Source: an uncultured bacterium | GTDB taxonomy: Bacteria > Bacillota > Clostridia > Lachnospirales > Lachnospiraceae | Direction: 5' to 3' | DNA length: 30,640 bases | Assembly (NCBI GenBank): GCA_945871045.1 | Contig: CAMBUC010000002.1 | Coordinates: 1-30,640, forward strand | Part shown: positions 1 through 7,225 of the stretch, piece after piece | Numbering within the stretch: position 1 is the stretch's first letter | Layout: each line of letters opens with the position of its first letter | The notes under the pieces: model-generated | Database searches by the model: none | Told to the model about the DNA's origin: nothing | What the model saw: the letters and a program-made list of their open reading frames with translations, nothing else | Program-made: the position numbers and the translations under genes

Positions 1-1147
1 ATAACGGCGATGCTGCAAGATCAATGCAGGATCCGTCATTTAACTGTACAAGGGGGTTTGACAAAGAGTTCTGGTTTAACAGAATGATCTTGGCAGCCTG
101 GCCGTCGCTTAAAATGACACGGTTATTTTGATAAGTCGCCGCGATACGGCGAAGGAATGTCAGTAAAAATTCGGTTTTATATTTGTGATAGCCATCACGT
201 TCAAATTCGCGGATCACCTGGAAGGGACATAACGGTGCGCGATATTTCCGGGCTGCAGTCATCGCATCATAAACATCGGCAATGGCAATGACCATGGCAA
301 AATCGTCTAACATGATCTCGTCCACGCGCATGGGATATCCGGTACCATCGCAGCGCTCATGGTGCTGCAAAGCGGCTTTTTTGATACGTGAATCGATTTT
401 TAAGTCGCGGATCAGGTCATAGCCGGCACGCGGATGCGAACGGATTTGTTCGAATTCTTCGTCTGTCAGTTTTCCTTCTTTATTTAAGATCTCGGATGGG
501 ATCGTGATCTTTCCGATGTCGTGTAACAGACCTGCGATCACAAGCGCGTCAAGATCATCCCTGCTCCACTTCAGCCACTTTCCGAGAATCCGGGAGATCA
601 TTGCCACATTCAGAGAATGTGAAAATACGCTGTCATCGCTGGAACGAAGGTTGTGAAGCATATCAAAGTACTGGATCACAGTCTGCCCCGGAGTGATGAG
701 AGACTTTACACTGGCCAGCATCTGGTCATAATCCATCGGTTTTTGCTCAAAAACAAATCCTTCCAACTGCTGCCGCAACAGTTCTGTCACGATAGAGGAA
801 TTCAGCGAGTATTCCTGAAATGTTTTGCTTCGTTTTACTTTTTGAGAATAAGCAACTTCATTCTGCGGGATCCTGACCTCAGGTTTGAGCTCGTCAGATT
901 TGGCTTCCGACGATGAATGACTGAATTTGTGGGCTATGGCAGCTTGCAAAATGGCTTGTTTTTCCTCCTCTGTCAATAACGAAGCCTCATCAATGTGTGC
1001 AAAACCGATGCCATAAAACTCCATACGAGAGATCATTTGTTTTGTTAAAGTAGTCCCGGCAGGAATCAACTCCTGTCCTCTTTTGGTCTTTACGGGTTCA
1101 ACTGTGACCATACCCTCTTTTAATTCGAACGTGTTTATTTTTTCCAT
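1..1147 (-). CDS. HD-GYP domain protein, putative c-di-GMP phosphodiesterase (C-terminus cut by window edge)
   Basis: Reading from an ATG at 1147 gives 382 codons without a stop up to the window edge, so the C-terminus is missing. Residues 1-60 look like the small N-terminal domain often found in front of HD-GYP domains. Residues about 165-345 carry the HD-GYP signature: H177, the HD pair at 209-210 in LLHDIGKITIP, HPRAGY at 238-243, HH at 262-263, and DGTGYP at 267-272. HD-GYP proteins hydrolyse cyclic di-GMP in the cytoplasm; this activity is inferred from the family. No membrane segment is visible. The metal-binding residues seem intact. It is divergent from metK. The start has no Shine-Dalgarno sequence, and a good promoter places +1 at the ATG itself. 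Family assignment is secure; the exact substrate is not shown. Confidence 0.93.
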   Translation of the reverse strand, partial: MEKINTFELKEGMVTVEPVKTKRGQELIPAGTTLTKQMISRMEFYGIGFAHIDEASLLTEEEKQAILQAAIAHKFSHSSSEAKSDELKPEVRIPQNEVAYSQKVKRSKTFQEYSLNSSIVTELLRQQLEGFVFEQKPMDYDQMLASVKSLITPGQTVIQYFDMLHNLRSSDDSVFSHSLNVAMISRILGKWLKWSRDDLDALVIAGLLHDIGKITIPSEILNKEGKLTDEEFEQIRSHPRAGYDLIRDLKIDSRIKKAALQHHERCDGTGYPMRVDEIMLDDFAMVIAIADVYDAMTAARKYRAPLCPFQVIREFERDGYHKYKTEFLLTFLRRIAATYQNNRVILSDGQAAKIILLNQNSLSNPLVQLNDGSCIDLAASPL

Positions 1148-1153
1148 AAAGAT

Positions 1154-1182
1154 ATTATCTTCACTAAAGGAAAATTTGTCAA
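1154..1182 (-). promoter_or_regulatory. Sigma-A-type promoter of the HD-GYP gene, possibly leaderless
   Basis: On the minus strand TTGACA (1182-1177) and GATAAT (1159-1154) are separated by exactly 17 bp. Seven bases beyond the -10 box is position 1147, the A of the start codon. No Shine-Dalgarno sequence lies before that ATG, so a leaderless transcript is the simplest reading. Confidence 0.65.
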
Positions 1183-1202
1183 TAGTGTATAAACAAATTT
1201 TA

Positions 1203-1231
1203 TTGACTTTTATGCGGAAAAGGAGTATGGT
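1203..1231 (+). promoter_or_regulatory. Promoter of the metK riboswitch transcript
   Basis: TTGACT at 1203-1208 is followed after 17 bp by TATGGT at 1226-1231. Transcription would start near 1238, about 20 bases before the first riboswitch helix. It lies back to back with the divergent HD-GYP promoter. Confidence 0.55.
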
Positions 1232-1255
1232 GATAGAGAACATTATATAGAATTA

Positions 1256-1397
1256 TCCCTTATTCAGAGTGATGGAGATACATAGGATCTGTGAAGTCAC
1301 GGCAACCCCTGAAAAGGAAGGTGCCAGCCTGAGCGAGCAATCGAACAATAAGAGGATTTGATATGCAATCAATCCGCTTATTTAAGTGGATTTTTTT
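1256..1397 (+). ncRNA. SAM-I (S-box) riboswitch with terminator, upstream of metK
   Basis: The aptamer closes with P1 strands CTTATT (1259-1264) and AATAAG (1347-1352). Inside are the S-box landmarks in order: CAGAG followed by GATGGAG, GAAGTCACGGCAACC near 1292-1306, AAGGTGCCA near 1318-1326, and GCGA near 1333-1336. The expression platform is visible. AATCCGCTT (1371-1379) pairs with AAGTGGATT (1384-1392) to form a terminator ending in a T run, or with AAGAGGATT (1350-1358), which overlaps the P1 3' strand, to form an antiterminator. S-boxes bind S-adenosylmethionine, and here that would switch off metK, whose product makes SAM. Confidence 0.95.
1371..1397 (+). terminator. Riboswitch-controlled intrinsic terminator before metK
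   Basis: AATCCGCTT and AAGTGGATT form a 9-bp stem with one G-U pair around a short A/T loop, followed by a run of seven T. It is expected to form when SAM is bound to the aptamer. Confidence 0.88.
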
Positions 1398-1448
1398 ATT
1401 TGTGTTGTTTACTTATTCACTTCACTCATCAAAGGAGGAAAACGATTC

Positions 1449-2630
1449 ATGGAAAAATTATTATTTACTTCCGAATCAGTAACCGAAGGACATCCCGATA
1501 AAGTCTGTGATGCGGTTTCTGATGCAATTTTAGATGCTTGTATGGCACAGGATCCGATGAGCCGCGTGGCTTGTGAGACTGCCTGCTGTACCGGATTTGT
1601 TCTTGTGACCGGTGAGATCACAACAAAAGCTACGTTGGATATTCCCGCCATTGTACGTCAGACTGTCAATGAGATCGGTTATGATGATGCAAAAACAGGA
1701 TTTGACGGACATACCTGTGCCGTTATGGTGGCGCTGGATCAGCAGTCTGCCGATATCGCGCTGGGTGTTGATAAGGCGTTAGAGGCAAAGAAAGGTGATC
1801 TGACCGATGATCTTGACACCGGAGCCGGTGATCAGGGTATGATGTTCGGTTATGCGACCAACGAGACGGAGGAGTATATGCCTTATCCGATCTCCCTTGC
1901 CCATAAACTGGCGCTTCAGCTTACCAATGTCCGTAAGGCGGGTACACTGTCATATCTTCGCCCGGATGGAAAAACTCAGGTTTCCGTAGAGTATGATGAG
2001 AACGGAAAGCCCAAGCGCTTAGAGGCAGTCGTTCTTTCTACCCAGCATGATGAGGATGTTACTCAGGAGCAGATTCATGAGGATATCCAGAAATATGTAT
2101 TTGATCCCATTCTGCCGAAGGAACTGATCGATGAGAAGACCAAGTTCTTTATCAACCCTACCGGACGTTTCGTGATCGGAGGACCTCACGGAGATGCAGG
2201 TCTTACCGGACGTAAGATCATCGTTGATACATACGGTGGTTATGCCCGTCACGGCGGCGGCGCTTTCTCCGGAAAAGACTGTACAAAGGTAGACCGTTCT
2301 GCAGCATACGCTGCCCGTTATGTAGCAAAGAATCTTGTTGCAGCAGGTCTGGCAGATAAATGTGAGATCCAGTTATCTTATGCCATCGGTGTTGCACAGC
2401 CGACTTCTATTATGGTAGACACATTCGGAACCGGAAAATTTGCCGATGAGAAACTGGTAGAGATTATCCGCGAGCATTTTGATCTTCGTCCTGCAGGAAT
2501 CATCAAGATGTTAGATCTCCGCAGACCGATCTACAAGCAGACGGCAGCCTATGGACATTTCGGAAGAACAGATCTGGATCTGCCTTGGGAGGCACTTGAT
2601 AAGGTAGAGGCGTTAAAAGCATATTTATAA
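1449..2630 (+). CDS. metK: S-adenosylmethionine synthetase
   Basis: Makes S-adenosylmethionine from methionine and ATP in the cytoplasm; 393 aa, the usual length for the family. GHPDK lies at residues 14-18 and GAGDQGMMFGYA at 125-136; a glycine-rich P-loop-like stretch GGGAFSGKD follows in the second half. A longer reading frame opens at 1386, but that start falls inside the riboswitch terminator. The ATG at 1449 is preceded by AAAGGAGG at 1431-1438 and begins with the conserved MEKLLFTSESVTEGHPDK, so I chose it. It is a single-gene transcript behind a SAM-I riboswitch, giving end-product feedback, and ends at a hairpin at 2668-2692. Nothing in the protein looks unusual. Confidence 0.98.
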   Translation: MEKLLFTSESVTEGHPDKVCDAVSDAILDACMAQDPMSRVACETACCTGFVLVTGEITTKATLDIPAIVRQTVNEIGYDDAKTGFDGHTCAVMVALDQQSADIALGVDKALEAKKGDLTDDLDTGAGDQGMMFGYATNETEEYMPYPISLAHKLALQLTNVRKAGTLSYLRPDGKTQVSVEYDENGKPKRLEAVVLSTQHDEDVTQEQIHEDIQKYVFDPILPKELIDEKTKFFINPTGRFVIGGPHGDAGLTGRKIIVDTYGGYARHGGGAFSGKDCTKVDRSAAYAARYVAKNLVAAGLADKCEIQLSYAIGVAQPTSIMVDTFGTGKFADEKLVEIIREHFDLRPAGIIKMLDLRRPIYKQTAAYGHFGRTDLDLPWEALDKVEALKAYL

Positions 2631-2658
2631 AATTTTAAGAAATGAACAGGTAAAATCA

Positions 2659-2667
2659 TGTTATAAT
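2659..2667 (+). promoter_or_regulatory. Extended -10 promoter of the sensor kinase operon
   Basis: TGTTATAAT at 2659-2667 is a perfect extended -10 element. No good -35 box is placed before it. Transcription would begin near 2674, inside the left arm of the metK terminator, so the new transcript would carry only part of that hairpin. Confidence 0.5.
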
Positions 2668-2697
2668 AGGATTGGCTGAAAGGGCCAATCCTATTTT
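2668..2697 (+). terminator. Intrinsic terminator after metK
   Basis: AGGATTGGC (2668-2676) and GCCAATCCT (2684-2692) form a perfect 9-bp stem with a 7-base loop, followed by ATTTTT. It overlaps the probable start site of the next gene's promoter. Confidence 0.82.
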
Positions 2698-2715
2698 TAT
2701 GGGAGAAACGAATCA

Positions 2716-4221
2716 ATGAAACAACGAACCAGACTGTTGATTGCATTTTGTACGATCATTTTTGTTCCCATCATTCTGGTGGGTGTCGCATTTTACAGTT
2801 TCAGACACATTCAGATGAAGGAACTGCAGGAAAATTATGGCATTGAGGCCACAGATTATACGTATCTTTTAAATACAGTCCAGCTTTTGAACCGTTATAC
2901 GGAAAAGGATTTCGAGACACTTTTGGAACTGGCGGATACAAATCCTGAGCAGTTAGAGGATGTGACTTATCTGAAGGACGTGGATGAAGCGCTGGCTGAT
3001 AAAAACTCCTTTTTGCTGGTGCGAAAGGGAAGTGAGATTTATTTCCTGGGCGGAGATAAAGGTTATACGATTCCTTCCTATCTGCCGGATTATGTAGGGG
3101 ACAGGGAGGAGCAGGATCTGAGTGTCTATGTGGACAACGAAGCCCATGCGCTGATCAAACAGGTGGATTTTCTGTTCTCAGACGGAACCGAAGGAAGCGC
3201 ATTTATTATCAGCAGTGTCCGGGAAATGATACCGGAGATGAAAAAGATGATCATCGACATGTTTGTATCGGTGGTGCTCATTTTGGTATTTACCGCCAGC
3301 ATGATGGCGATCTGGATCTATAGCGGAATGATCAATCCCATTCGGAAACTGCAGATCGCAACGAAGAACATCATGGAAGACAATCTGGATTTTACGATCG
3401 AGGCGGAGAGTAACGATGAGATCGGAGAATTGTGTCAGAATTTTGAGGAAATGCGGAAGCGGCTGAAGGAGTATTCCGAGGAGCGGCTCAACAATGAGAA
3501 GCAGAACCGTGAACTGATCAGTAATATTTCCCATGACTTGAAAACCCCCATCACGGCGATCCGCGGTTATGCAGAGGGGATCATTGACGGAGTCGCGGAT
3601 ACGCCGGAGAAAGTGGATCATTATATCAAGACGATCTATAATAAAACTAATGAAATGACGCGTTTGGTGAATGAACTGACACTGTATTCCCAGATTAACA
3701 CCAACCGTATCCCGTATAATTTCAATAAGATCAACGTATCCAAATATTTTAGGGATTGTGTGGAAGACCTTTCCATGGAACTGGAGTCGAAAAACGTATC
3801 TCTTCAGTATATGAATTATGTGGCAGATGATGTGCTGATCATTGCAGACCCGGAGCAGTTAGGCCGTGTGATCAACAATATTGTCAGTAATACACTCAAG
3901 TATCTGGATAAACCAACGGGCATGATCTATATACGCATCAAGGATGTGGGTGATTTTATCCAGGTGGAGATCGAAGATAATGGCCGCGGTATCGCAGCAA
4001 AAGACCTGCCGTATATTTTTGATCGTTTTTACAGGGCAGATGCATCCCGCAATTCGGCTACCGGTGGAAGCGGGATCGGACTGTCTATCGTGAAAAAGAT
4101 CATCGAGGATCACGGGGGAAAGATATGGGCAACGTCAAAGCCGGGCATCGGAACGATCATGTATTTTGTGATCCGTAAATATCAGGTTACGGAACAAATG
4201 ACAGAGGAGACCAACAAGTAG
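2716..4221 (+). CDS. Membrane sensor histidine kinase (HAMP-HisKA-HATPase)
   Basis: A 501-aa two-component sensor. A membrane segment at residues 6-28 and a second at about 178-202 bracket an extracytoplasmic domain of about 150 residues with no recognisable ligand-binding fold. Then follow HAMP (about 203-256), HisKA with the phosphoacceptor H273 in ISHDLKTP, and the ATPase domain. The ATPase domain shows the N box (NNIVSN at 387-392), DNGRGI (421-426), FDRFYR and GGSGIGLS (450-457). All catalytic motifs look intact. It presumably phosphorylates the OmpR-type regulator that starts 9 bases after its stop codon. The start is an ATG with GGGAG upstream. The order kinase then regulator is less common than the reverse. 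The signal sensed cannot be told from sequence. Confidence 0.95.
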   Translation: MKQRTRLLIAFCTIIFVPIILVGVAFYSFRHIQMKELQENYGIEATDYTYLLNTVQLLNRYTEKDFETLLELADTNPEQLEDVTYLKDVDEALADKNSFLLVRKGSEIYFLGGDKGYTIPSYLPDYVGDREEQDLSVYVDNEAHALIKQVDFLFSDGTEGSAFIISSVREMIPEMKKMIIDMFVSVVLILVFTASMMAIWIYSGMINPIRKLQIATKNIMEDNLDFTIEAESNDEIGELCQNFEEMRKRLKEYSEERLNNEKQNRELISNISHDLKTPITAIRGYAEGIIDGVADTPEKVDHYIKTIYNKTNEMTRLVNELTLYSQINTNRIPYNFNKINVSKYFRDCVEDLSMELESKNVSLQYMNYVADDVLIIADPEQLGRVINNIVSNTLKYLDKPTGMIYIRIKDVGDFIQVEIEDNGRGIAAKDLPYIFDRFYRADASRNSATGGSGIGLSIVKKIIEDHGGKIWATSKPGIGTIMYFVIRKYQVTEQMTEETNK

Positions 4222-4230
4222 GAGGCAAAA

Positions 4231-4920
4231 ATGAAGAAGATATTGATCATAGAGGATGAAACATCCATCGCAGAATTGGAAAAAGATTATCTGGAATTGA
4301 GCGATTTCGAAGTGGAGATCGAAGAAAACGGCAAAAAGGGCCTGAGCCGCGCGCTGGAAGAAGATTTTGATATGTTTATCCTGGATCTGATGCTTCCGGA
4401 TATGGATGGATTTGATATCTGCCGTGAGATCCGCCGTGTGAAAAATGTACCGATCCTCATGGTTTCTGCGAAAAAAGATGACATTGACAAGATCCGCGGG
4501 CTGGGGCTTGGGGCAGATGATTATATTACCAAACCCTTTTCGCCCAGTGAACTGGTGGCCCGCGTGAAAGCGCATTTAGCCCGTTACGAGTCACTGACCT
4601 CCGTCGATCCCATGAGAAACGATGAGATCAAGATCAGAGGGATCCGTATTGATAAGACGGCGCGCCGTGTGTGGGTGAACGATGAAGAAAAAGCATTTAC
4701 TTCGAAAGAATTTGATCTGCTGACTTTTCTTGCGGAAAATCCCAATCGGGTCTTTTCAAAAGAGGAATTATTTAGTACAATTTGGGAAATGGAACCGGAG
4801 GGAGATATCGCTACCGTTACGGTGCATATCAAAAAGATCCGGGAAAAGATCGAATACAATACGGCAAAGCCCCAGTATATAGAAACCATCTGGGGAGTGG
4901 GTTACAGATTCAAGTTGTAA
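4231..4920 (+). CDS. OmpR/PhoB-family response regulator
   Basis: A 229-aa DNA-binding regulator. The receiver domain (1-115) has the acidic pair E8/D9, phosphoacceptor D52 in FILDLMLPDMDG, S79 and K101 in the TKPF motif. The winged-helix output domain (about 130-228) shows FTSKEFDLLTFLAENPNRVFS, then the recognition-helix region ATVTVHIKKIREKIE and a final beta hairpin IETIWGVGYRFKL. An AGGAGG overlaps the stop region of the kinase gene and serves this ATG. The pair is surely co-transcribed and is the expected kinase partner. Target genes are unknown. Confidence 0.96.
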   Translation: MKKILIIEDETSIAELEKDYLELSDFEVEIEENGKKGLSRALEEDFDMFILDLMLPDMDGFDICREIRRVKNVPILMVSAKKDDIDKIRGLGLGADDYITKPFSPSELVARVKAHLARYESLTSVDPMRNDEIKIRGIRIDKTARRVWVNDEEKAFTSKEFDLLTFLAENPNRVFSKEELFSTIWEMEPEGDIATVTVHIKKIREKIEYNTAKPQYIETIWGVGYRFKL

Positions 4921-4946
4921 AAGACATTTTGGCGGCAGGCATTGGA

Positions 4947-4966
4947 AACAGTTGTGTATAACTGTT
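4947..4966 (+). repeat. Small hairpin between the two regulator genes
   Basis: AACAGTT (4947-4953) and AACTGTT (4960-4966) form a 7-bp inverted repeat around a 6-base loop. No T run follows, so it is at best a weak terminator or an mRNA processing or stability hairpin. Confidence 0.4.
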
Positions 4967-5012
4967 CGGCAAATCCACGTTTACGGTTGTTTTAGGTAGG
5001 AGGAACAAAAGT

Positions 5013-5372
5013 ATGAAAACGATCCTTGTTGTTGATGATGATAAATTAAACTTAAACAATGCAATGAAGATCCTGGGGACAAAATATAAGGTAATCCCCG
5101 TACCGTCCGGAAAGACAGCGCTGAATTACTTGTCCAAAAATATTCCGGACCTGATCCTGCTGGACGTATTGATGCCGGAAATGGACGGCTTTGAGGTAAT
5201 GAAAAAAATCCGTGAAAATGAAGAATGGATCGATATTCCGGTGGTATTTCTGACGGCAGATGTTAGTCCGGAAAACTGTGAAAAAGGTGGTGCGCTGGGA
5301 GCCGCAGGCTTTATGGCAAAACCTTTGGAAATGGAGCGTATGATCGCCGGTGTGGAGGCTGTCATCGGATAG
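5013..5372 (+). CDS. Stand-alone CheY-like response regulator receiver
   Basis: A 119-aa receiver domain with no output domain. The acidic triplet D8-D10, phosphoacceptor D51 in LILLDVLMPEMDGF, T81 in FLTADV and K103 in MAKPLE are all present. GTAGGAGG precedes the ATG. It lies 92 bases after the OmpR-type regulator. It may be an extra phosphate acceptor for the adjacent kinase, or pair with a kinase elsewhere. Single-domain receivers act through protein contacts, so its partner cannot be named. The family call is firm; the role is open. Confidence 0.93.
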   Translation: MKTILVVDDDKLNLNNAMKILGTKYKVIPVPSGKTALNYLSKNIPDLILLDVLMPEMDGFEVMKKIRENEEWIDIPVVFLTADVSPENCEKGGALGAAGFMAKPLEMERMIAGVEAVIG

Positions 5373-5401
5373 AACTTCCAGTGATATTCTCTTTTAGAGT
5401 G

Positions 5402-5420
5402 CTCATACTAGAGGTATGAG
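5402..5420 (+). promoter_or_regulatory. Hairpin enclosing the start codon of the following membrane protein gene
   Basis: CTCATAC (5402-5408) and GTATGAG (5414-5420) form a perfect 7-bp stem with loop TAGAG. The ATG (5416-5418) lies in the right arm and the only purine-rich ribosome-binding candidate, AGAGG, in the loop and stem. If folded, it would hide the start codon. Confidence 0.5.
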
Positions 5421-6522
5421 AACAGGAAGACAAAACGGGAATATTTTTAAATGGTATCAATGGATCAGACTGATAGGGATTACCCTGGCGGTATATGTGA
5501 CAATGGAATATGTCCTGCCGGTGGTGATCCCTTTTTGTATTGGATTTTTGCTGGCATTGGCTTTGTATCCCCTTCGAAAGAAACTGGAGAAGTGGCTGCA
5601 TGTGAAGCGGGAGATCGCAGGATTTTTTGCGCTGTTTTTCGGCTTGTGCATAGCGGTGATGATCCTTTGCGGAATCATGGCCCTGCTGGTGATCGGCGGG
5701 AGATATGCCGGAAAAAGCGGACTACCGGAACTGTTGTTTTCCCAGGGCAGGATCGTATGGAATACCTGCTGCGATCGTTTGCATACATGGACGGGACAAT
5801 GGGTGATGGATCCGTCGGATTATGGCGTGGTTGTGGATATGATTCAAAGGCGCAGTTTTCGCTTTGATGCGGACGCGTTTATGAATAACTGGCGGAATGT
5901 CAGTGTACAGACGCTTCGGTTTCTGGCGAATGGTCTGGTAGCCATCGTGAGCGGCTTGTTGATGCTTTGCGAGTTTGATGAATTAAAACAATGGATACAT
6001 CGCATGGTGGGGCGGCTGTTTCATGCCGGCTTTGGCATAACGATGAAAACAGTGGGTTTTACATGGGTCAAAGCCCAGCTGATCATTATAGGGACCATCA
6101 CCGGAATCTGTGTGACAGGTCTTCTGATAGCGAGAGAGCGTTATTGGCTGTTGACGGGAATTCTGATCGGGATCTGTGATGCGCTGCCCTTTTTAGGAAC
6201 GGGGATCTGTTTTCTGCCCTGGTCTTTGTGGCGCATGATCAATGGGCGCTACATCACCGCCTTGTGGTTTTTGGCATTGTATGTGATCACCAGTCTGGCC
6301 AGACAGAGTTTAGAGCCCCGATTGATCGGGAAGAAGATCGGTGTACCGCCCCTGGCAGTGTTGTTCAGTGTTTATGTGGGTATAAAAGTATATACAAAAT
6401 GGGGATTTTTGCTGGGGCCGGTCAGTGCATTTTTGATCTGGCAGTTATATAGTGAGGAAGTGGCAGAGGAGGATCGTGATGAGAGTGACGAGACAGCAGT
6501 TGGAGAAGATGATCTGTTATGA
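5416..6522 (+). CDS. AI-2E/PerM-family membrane protein (YtvI-like)
   Basis: A 368-aa integral membrane protein. Hydrophobic segments appear near residues 17-52, 69-95, 158-184, 218-237, 240-270 and 280-298, with a long final stretch to about 350. The family signature EPRLIGKKIGVPPL lies just before the last segments, and the polar loop between the third and fourth segments is typical. The family includes PerM, TqsA and the sporulation protein YtvI; members are proposed exporters but most substrates are unproven. The C-terminal tail is strongly acidic. The ATG sits in a hairpin and has only a weak ribosome site, so the start is less certain than the family. It overlaps the next gene by 44 bases. 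Confidence 0.88.
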   Translation: MRTGRQNGNIFKWYQWIRLIGITLAVYVTMEYVLPVVIPFCIGFLLALALYPLRKKLEKWLHVKREIAGFFALFFGLCIAVMILCGIMALLVIGGRYAGKSGLPELLFSQGRIVWNTCCDRLHTWTGQWVMDPSDYGVVVDMIQRRSFRFDADAFMNNWRNVSVQTLRFLANGLVAIVSGLLMLCEFDELKQWIHRMVGRLFHAGFGITMKTVGFTWVKAQLIIIGTITGICVTGLLIARERYWLLTGILIGICDALPFLGTGICFLPWSLWRMINGRYITALWFLALYVITSLARQSLEPRLIGKKIGVPPLAVLFSVYVGIKVYTKWGFLLGPVSAFLIWQLYSEEVAEEDRDESDETAVGEDDLL

Positions 6523-7213
6523 AGATGAGGCGGTGATCGTTGTGCATAAACCGCCGTTTTTGGCGGTGGAAACGAGAGATTTGAGGCAGCAGGATTTGCT
6601 TCGTCTGCTGATGAACCGACGCGTGGCAAAAGGGGAACCGTCTTTTATCGGTATCGTTCACCGGCTGGATCAGCCGGTAGAGGGCTTGCTTGTACTGGCA
6701 AAGACGAAAGAAGCAGCCGTAGTTTTAAGCGAAGGACTTCGGGGCGGTGACTTTTCAAAGGAATATGTGGCAGTGGTGTCCGGCGTGGTGAAGGAATCAG
6801 ATACGCTGGTGCATCGATTAAAAAAGGATGGAAAGACGAACCGTTCTGCCGTTGTCGCCAAAGAAGTAACCGGTGGAAAAGAGGCGCGGCTGTCTTATGA
6901 GCGACTGGCAGTTTTGGATGAGCAAAGTCTTGTCCGTATTCATCTGGATACGGGCAGACACCATCAGATCCGTGTGCAGTTTTCGGCTATCGGACATCCT
7001 CTGGTGGGGGATGTGAAGTATGGGGGCACGGTGGATGAAACGGGAAGTCCCGATGCGCTGCGTGAGGATCGGACAGGCCGGCAGGCAGGGCAGCCCTTGG
7101 CGTTGTGCAGCTGCAGGCTCGTTTTTAAACATCCGTGTACGGGCGAGATCATGGAGTTTCATACACTGCCGACGGGGGCAGGGTTTGAAAAATGGAAACA
7201 GGCACTCCTTTGA
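6479..7213 (+). CDS. RluA-family pseudouridine synthase
   Basis: A 244-aa enzyme that isomerises uridine to pseudouridine in structured RNA. The catalytic aspartate is D64 in VHRLDQPVEGLLVLAK, and the family motif TGRHHQIRVQFSAIGHPLVGD follows in the second half. There is no N-terminal S4 domain, so it resembles the short RluA branch. A GTG-initiated frame opens at 6452, but the ATG at 6479 has GAGGAGG at 6466-6472 with 6-base spacing and is preferred. It starts inside the preceding gene, which suggests translational coupling. The usual THQIR of the motif reads HHQIR here. The target RNA position cannot be told. Its stop codon lies within a terminator hairpin. Confidence 0.92.
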   Translation: MRVTRQQLEKMICYEDEAVIVVHKPPFLAVETRDLRQQDLLRLLMNRRVAKGEPSFIGIVHRLDQPVEGLLVLAKTKEAAVVLSEGLRGGDFSKEYVAVVSGVVKESDTLVHRLKKDGKTNRSAVVAKEVTGGKEARLSYERLAVLDEQSLVRIHLDTGRHHQIRVQFSAIGHPLVGDVKYGGTVDETGSPDALREDRTGRQAGQPLALCSCRLVFKHPCTGEIMEFHTLPTGAGFEKWKQALL

Positions 7214-7222
7214 GTGCCTGTT
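7197..7222. terminator. Shared hairpin between converging genes
   Basis: AACAGGCACTC (7197-7207) and GAGTGCCTGTT (7212-7222) form a perfect 11-bp stem with loop CTTT. It contains the stop codon of the pseudouridine synthase and ends 3 bases from the stop of the converging DUF362 gene. The T runs beyond it are weak on both strands, but the stem could serve both. Confidence 0.7.
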
Positions 7223-7225
7223 GTA

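Noticed and set aside
653..916. An 87-codon plus-strand frame
   Set aside because: It lies antisense inside the HD-GYP gene, whose motifs are clear, and has no ribosome site or recognisable sequence.
1386..1448. A longer N-terminus for metK
   Set aside because: The upstream start is within the riboswitch terminator stem; the ATG at 1449 has the ribosome site and starts the conserved sequence.
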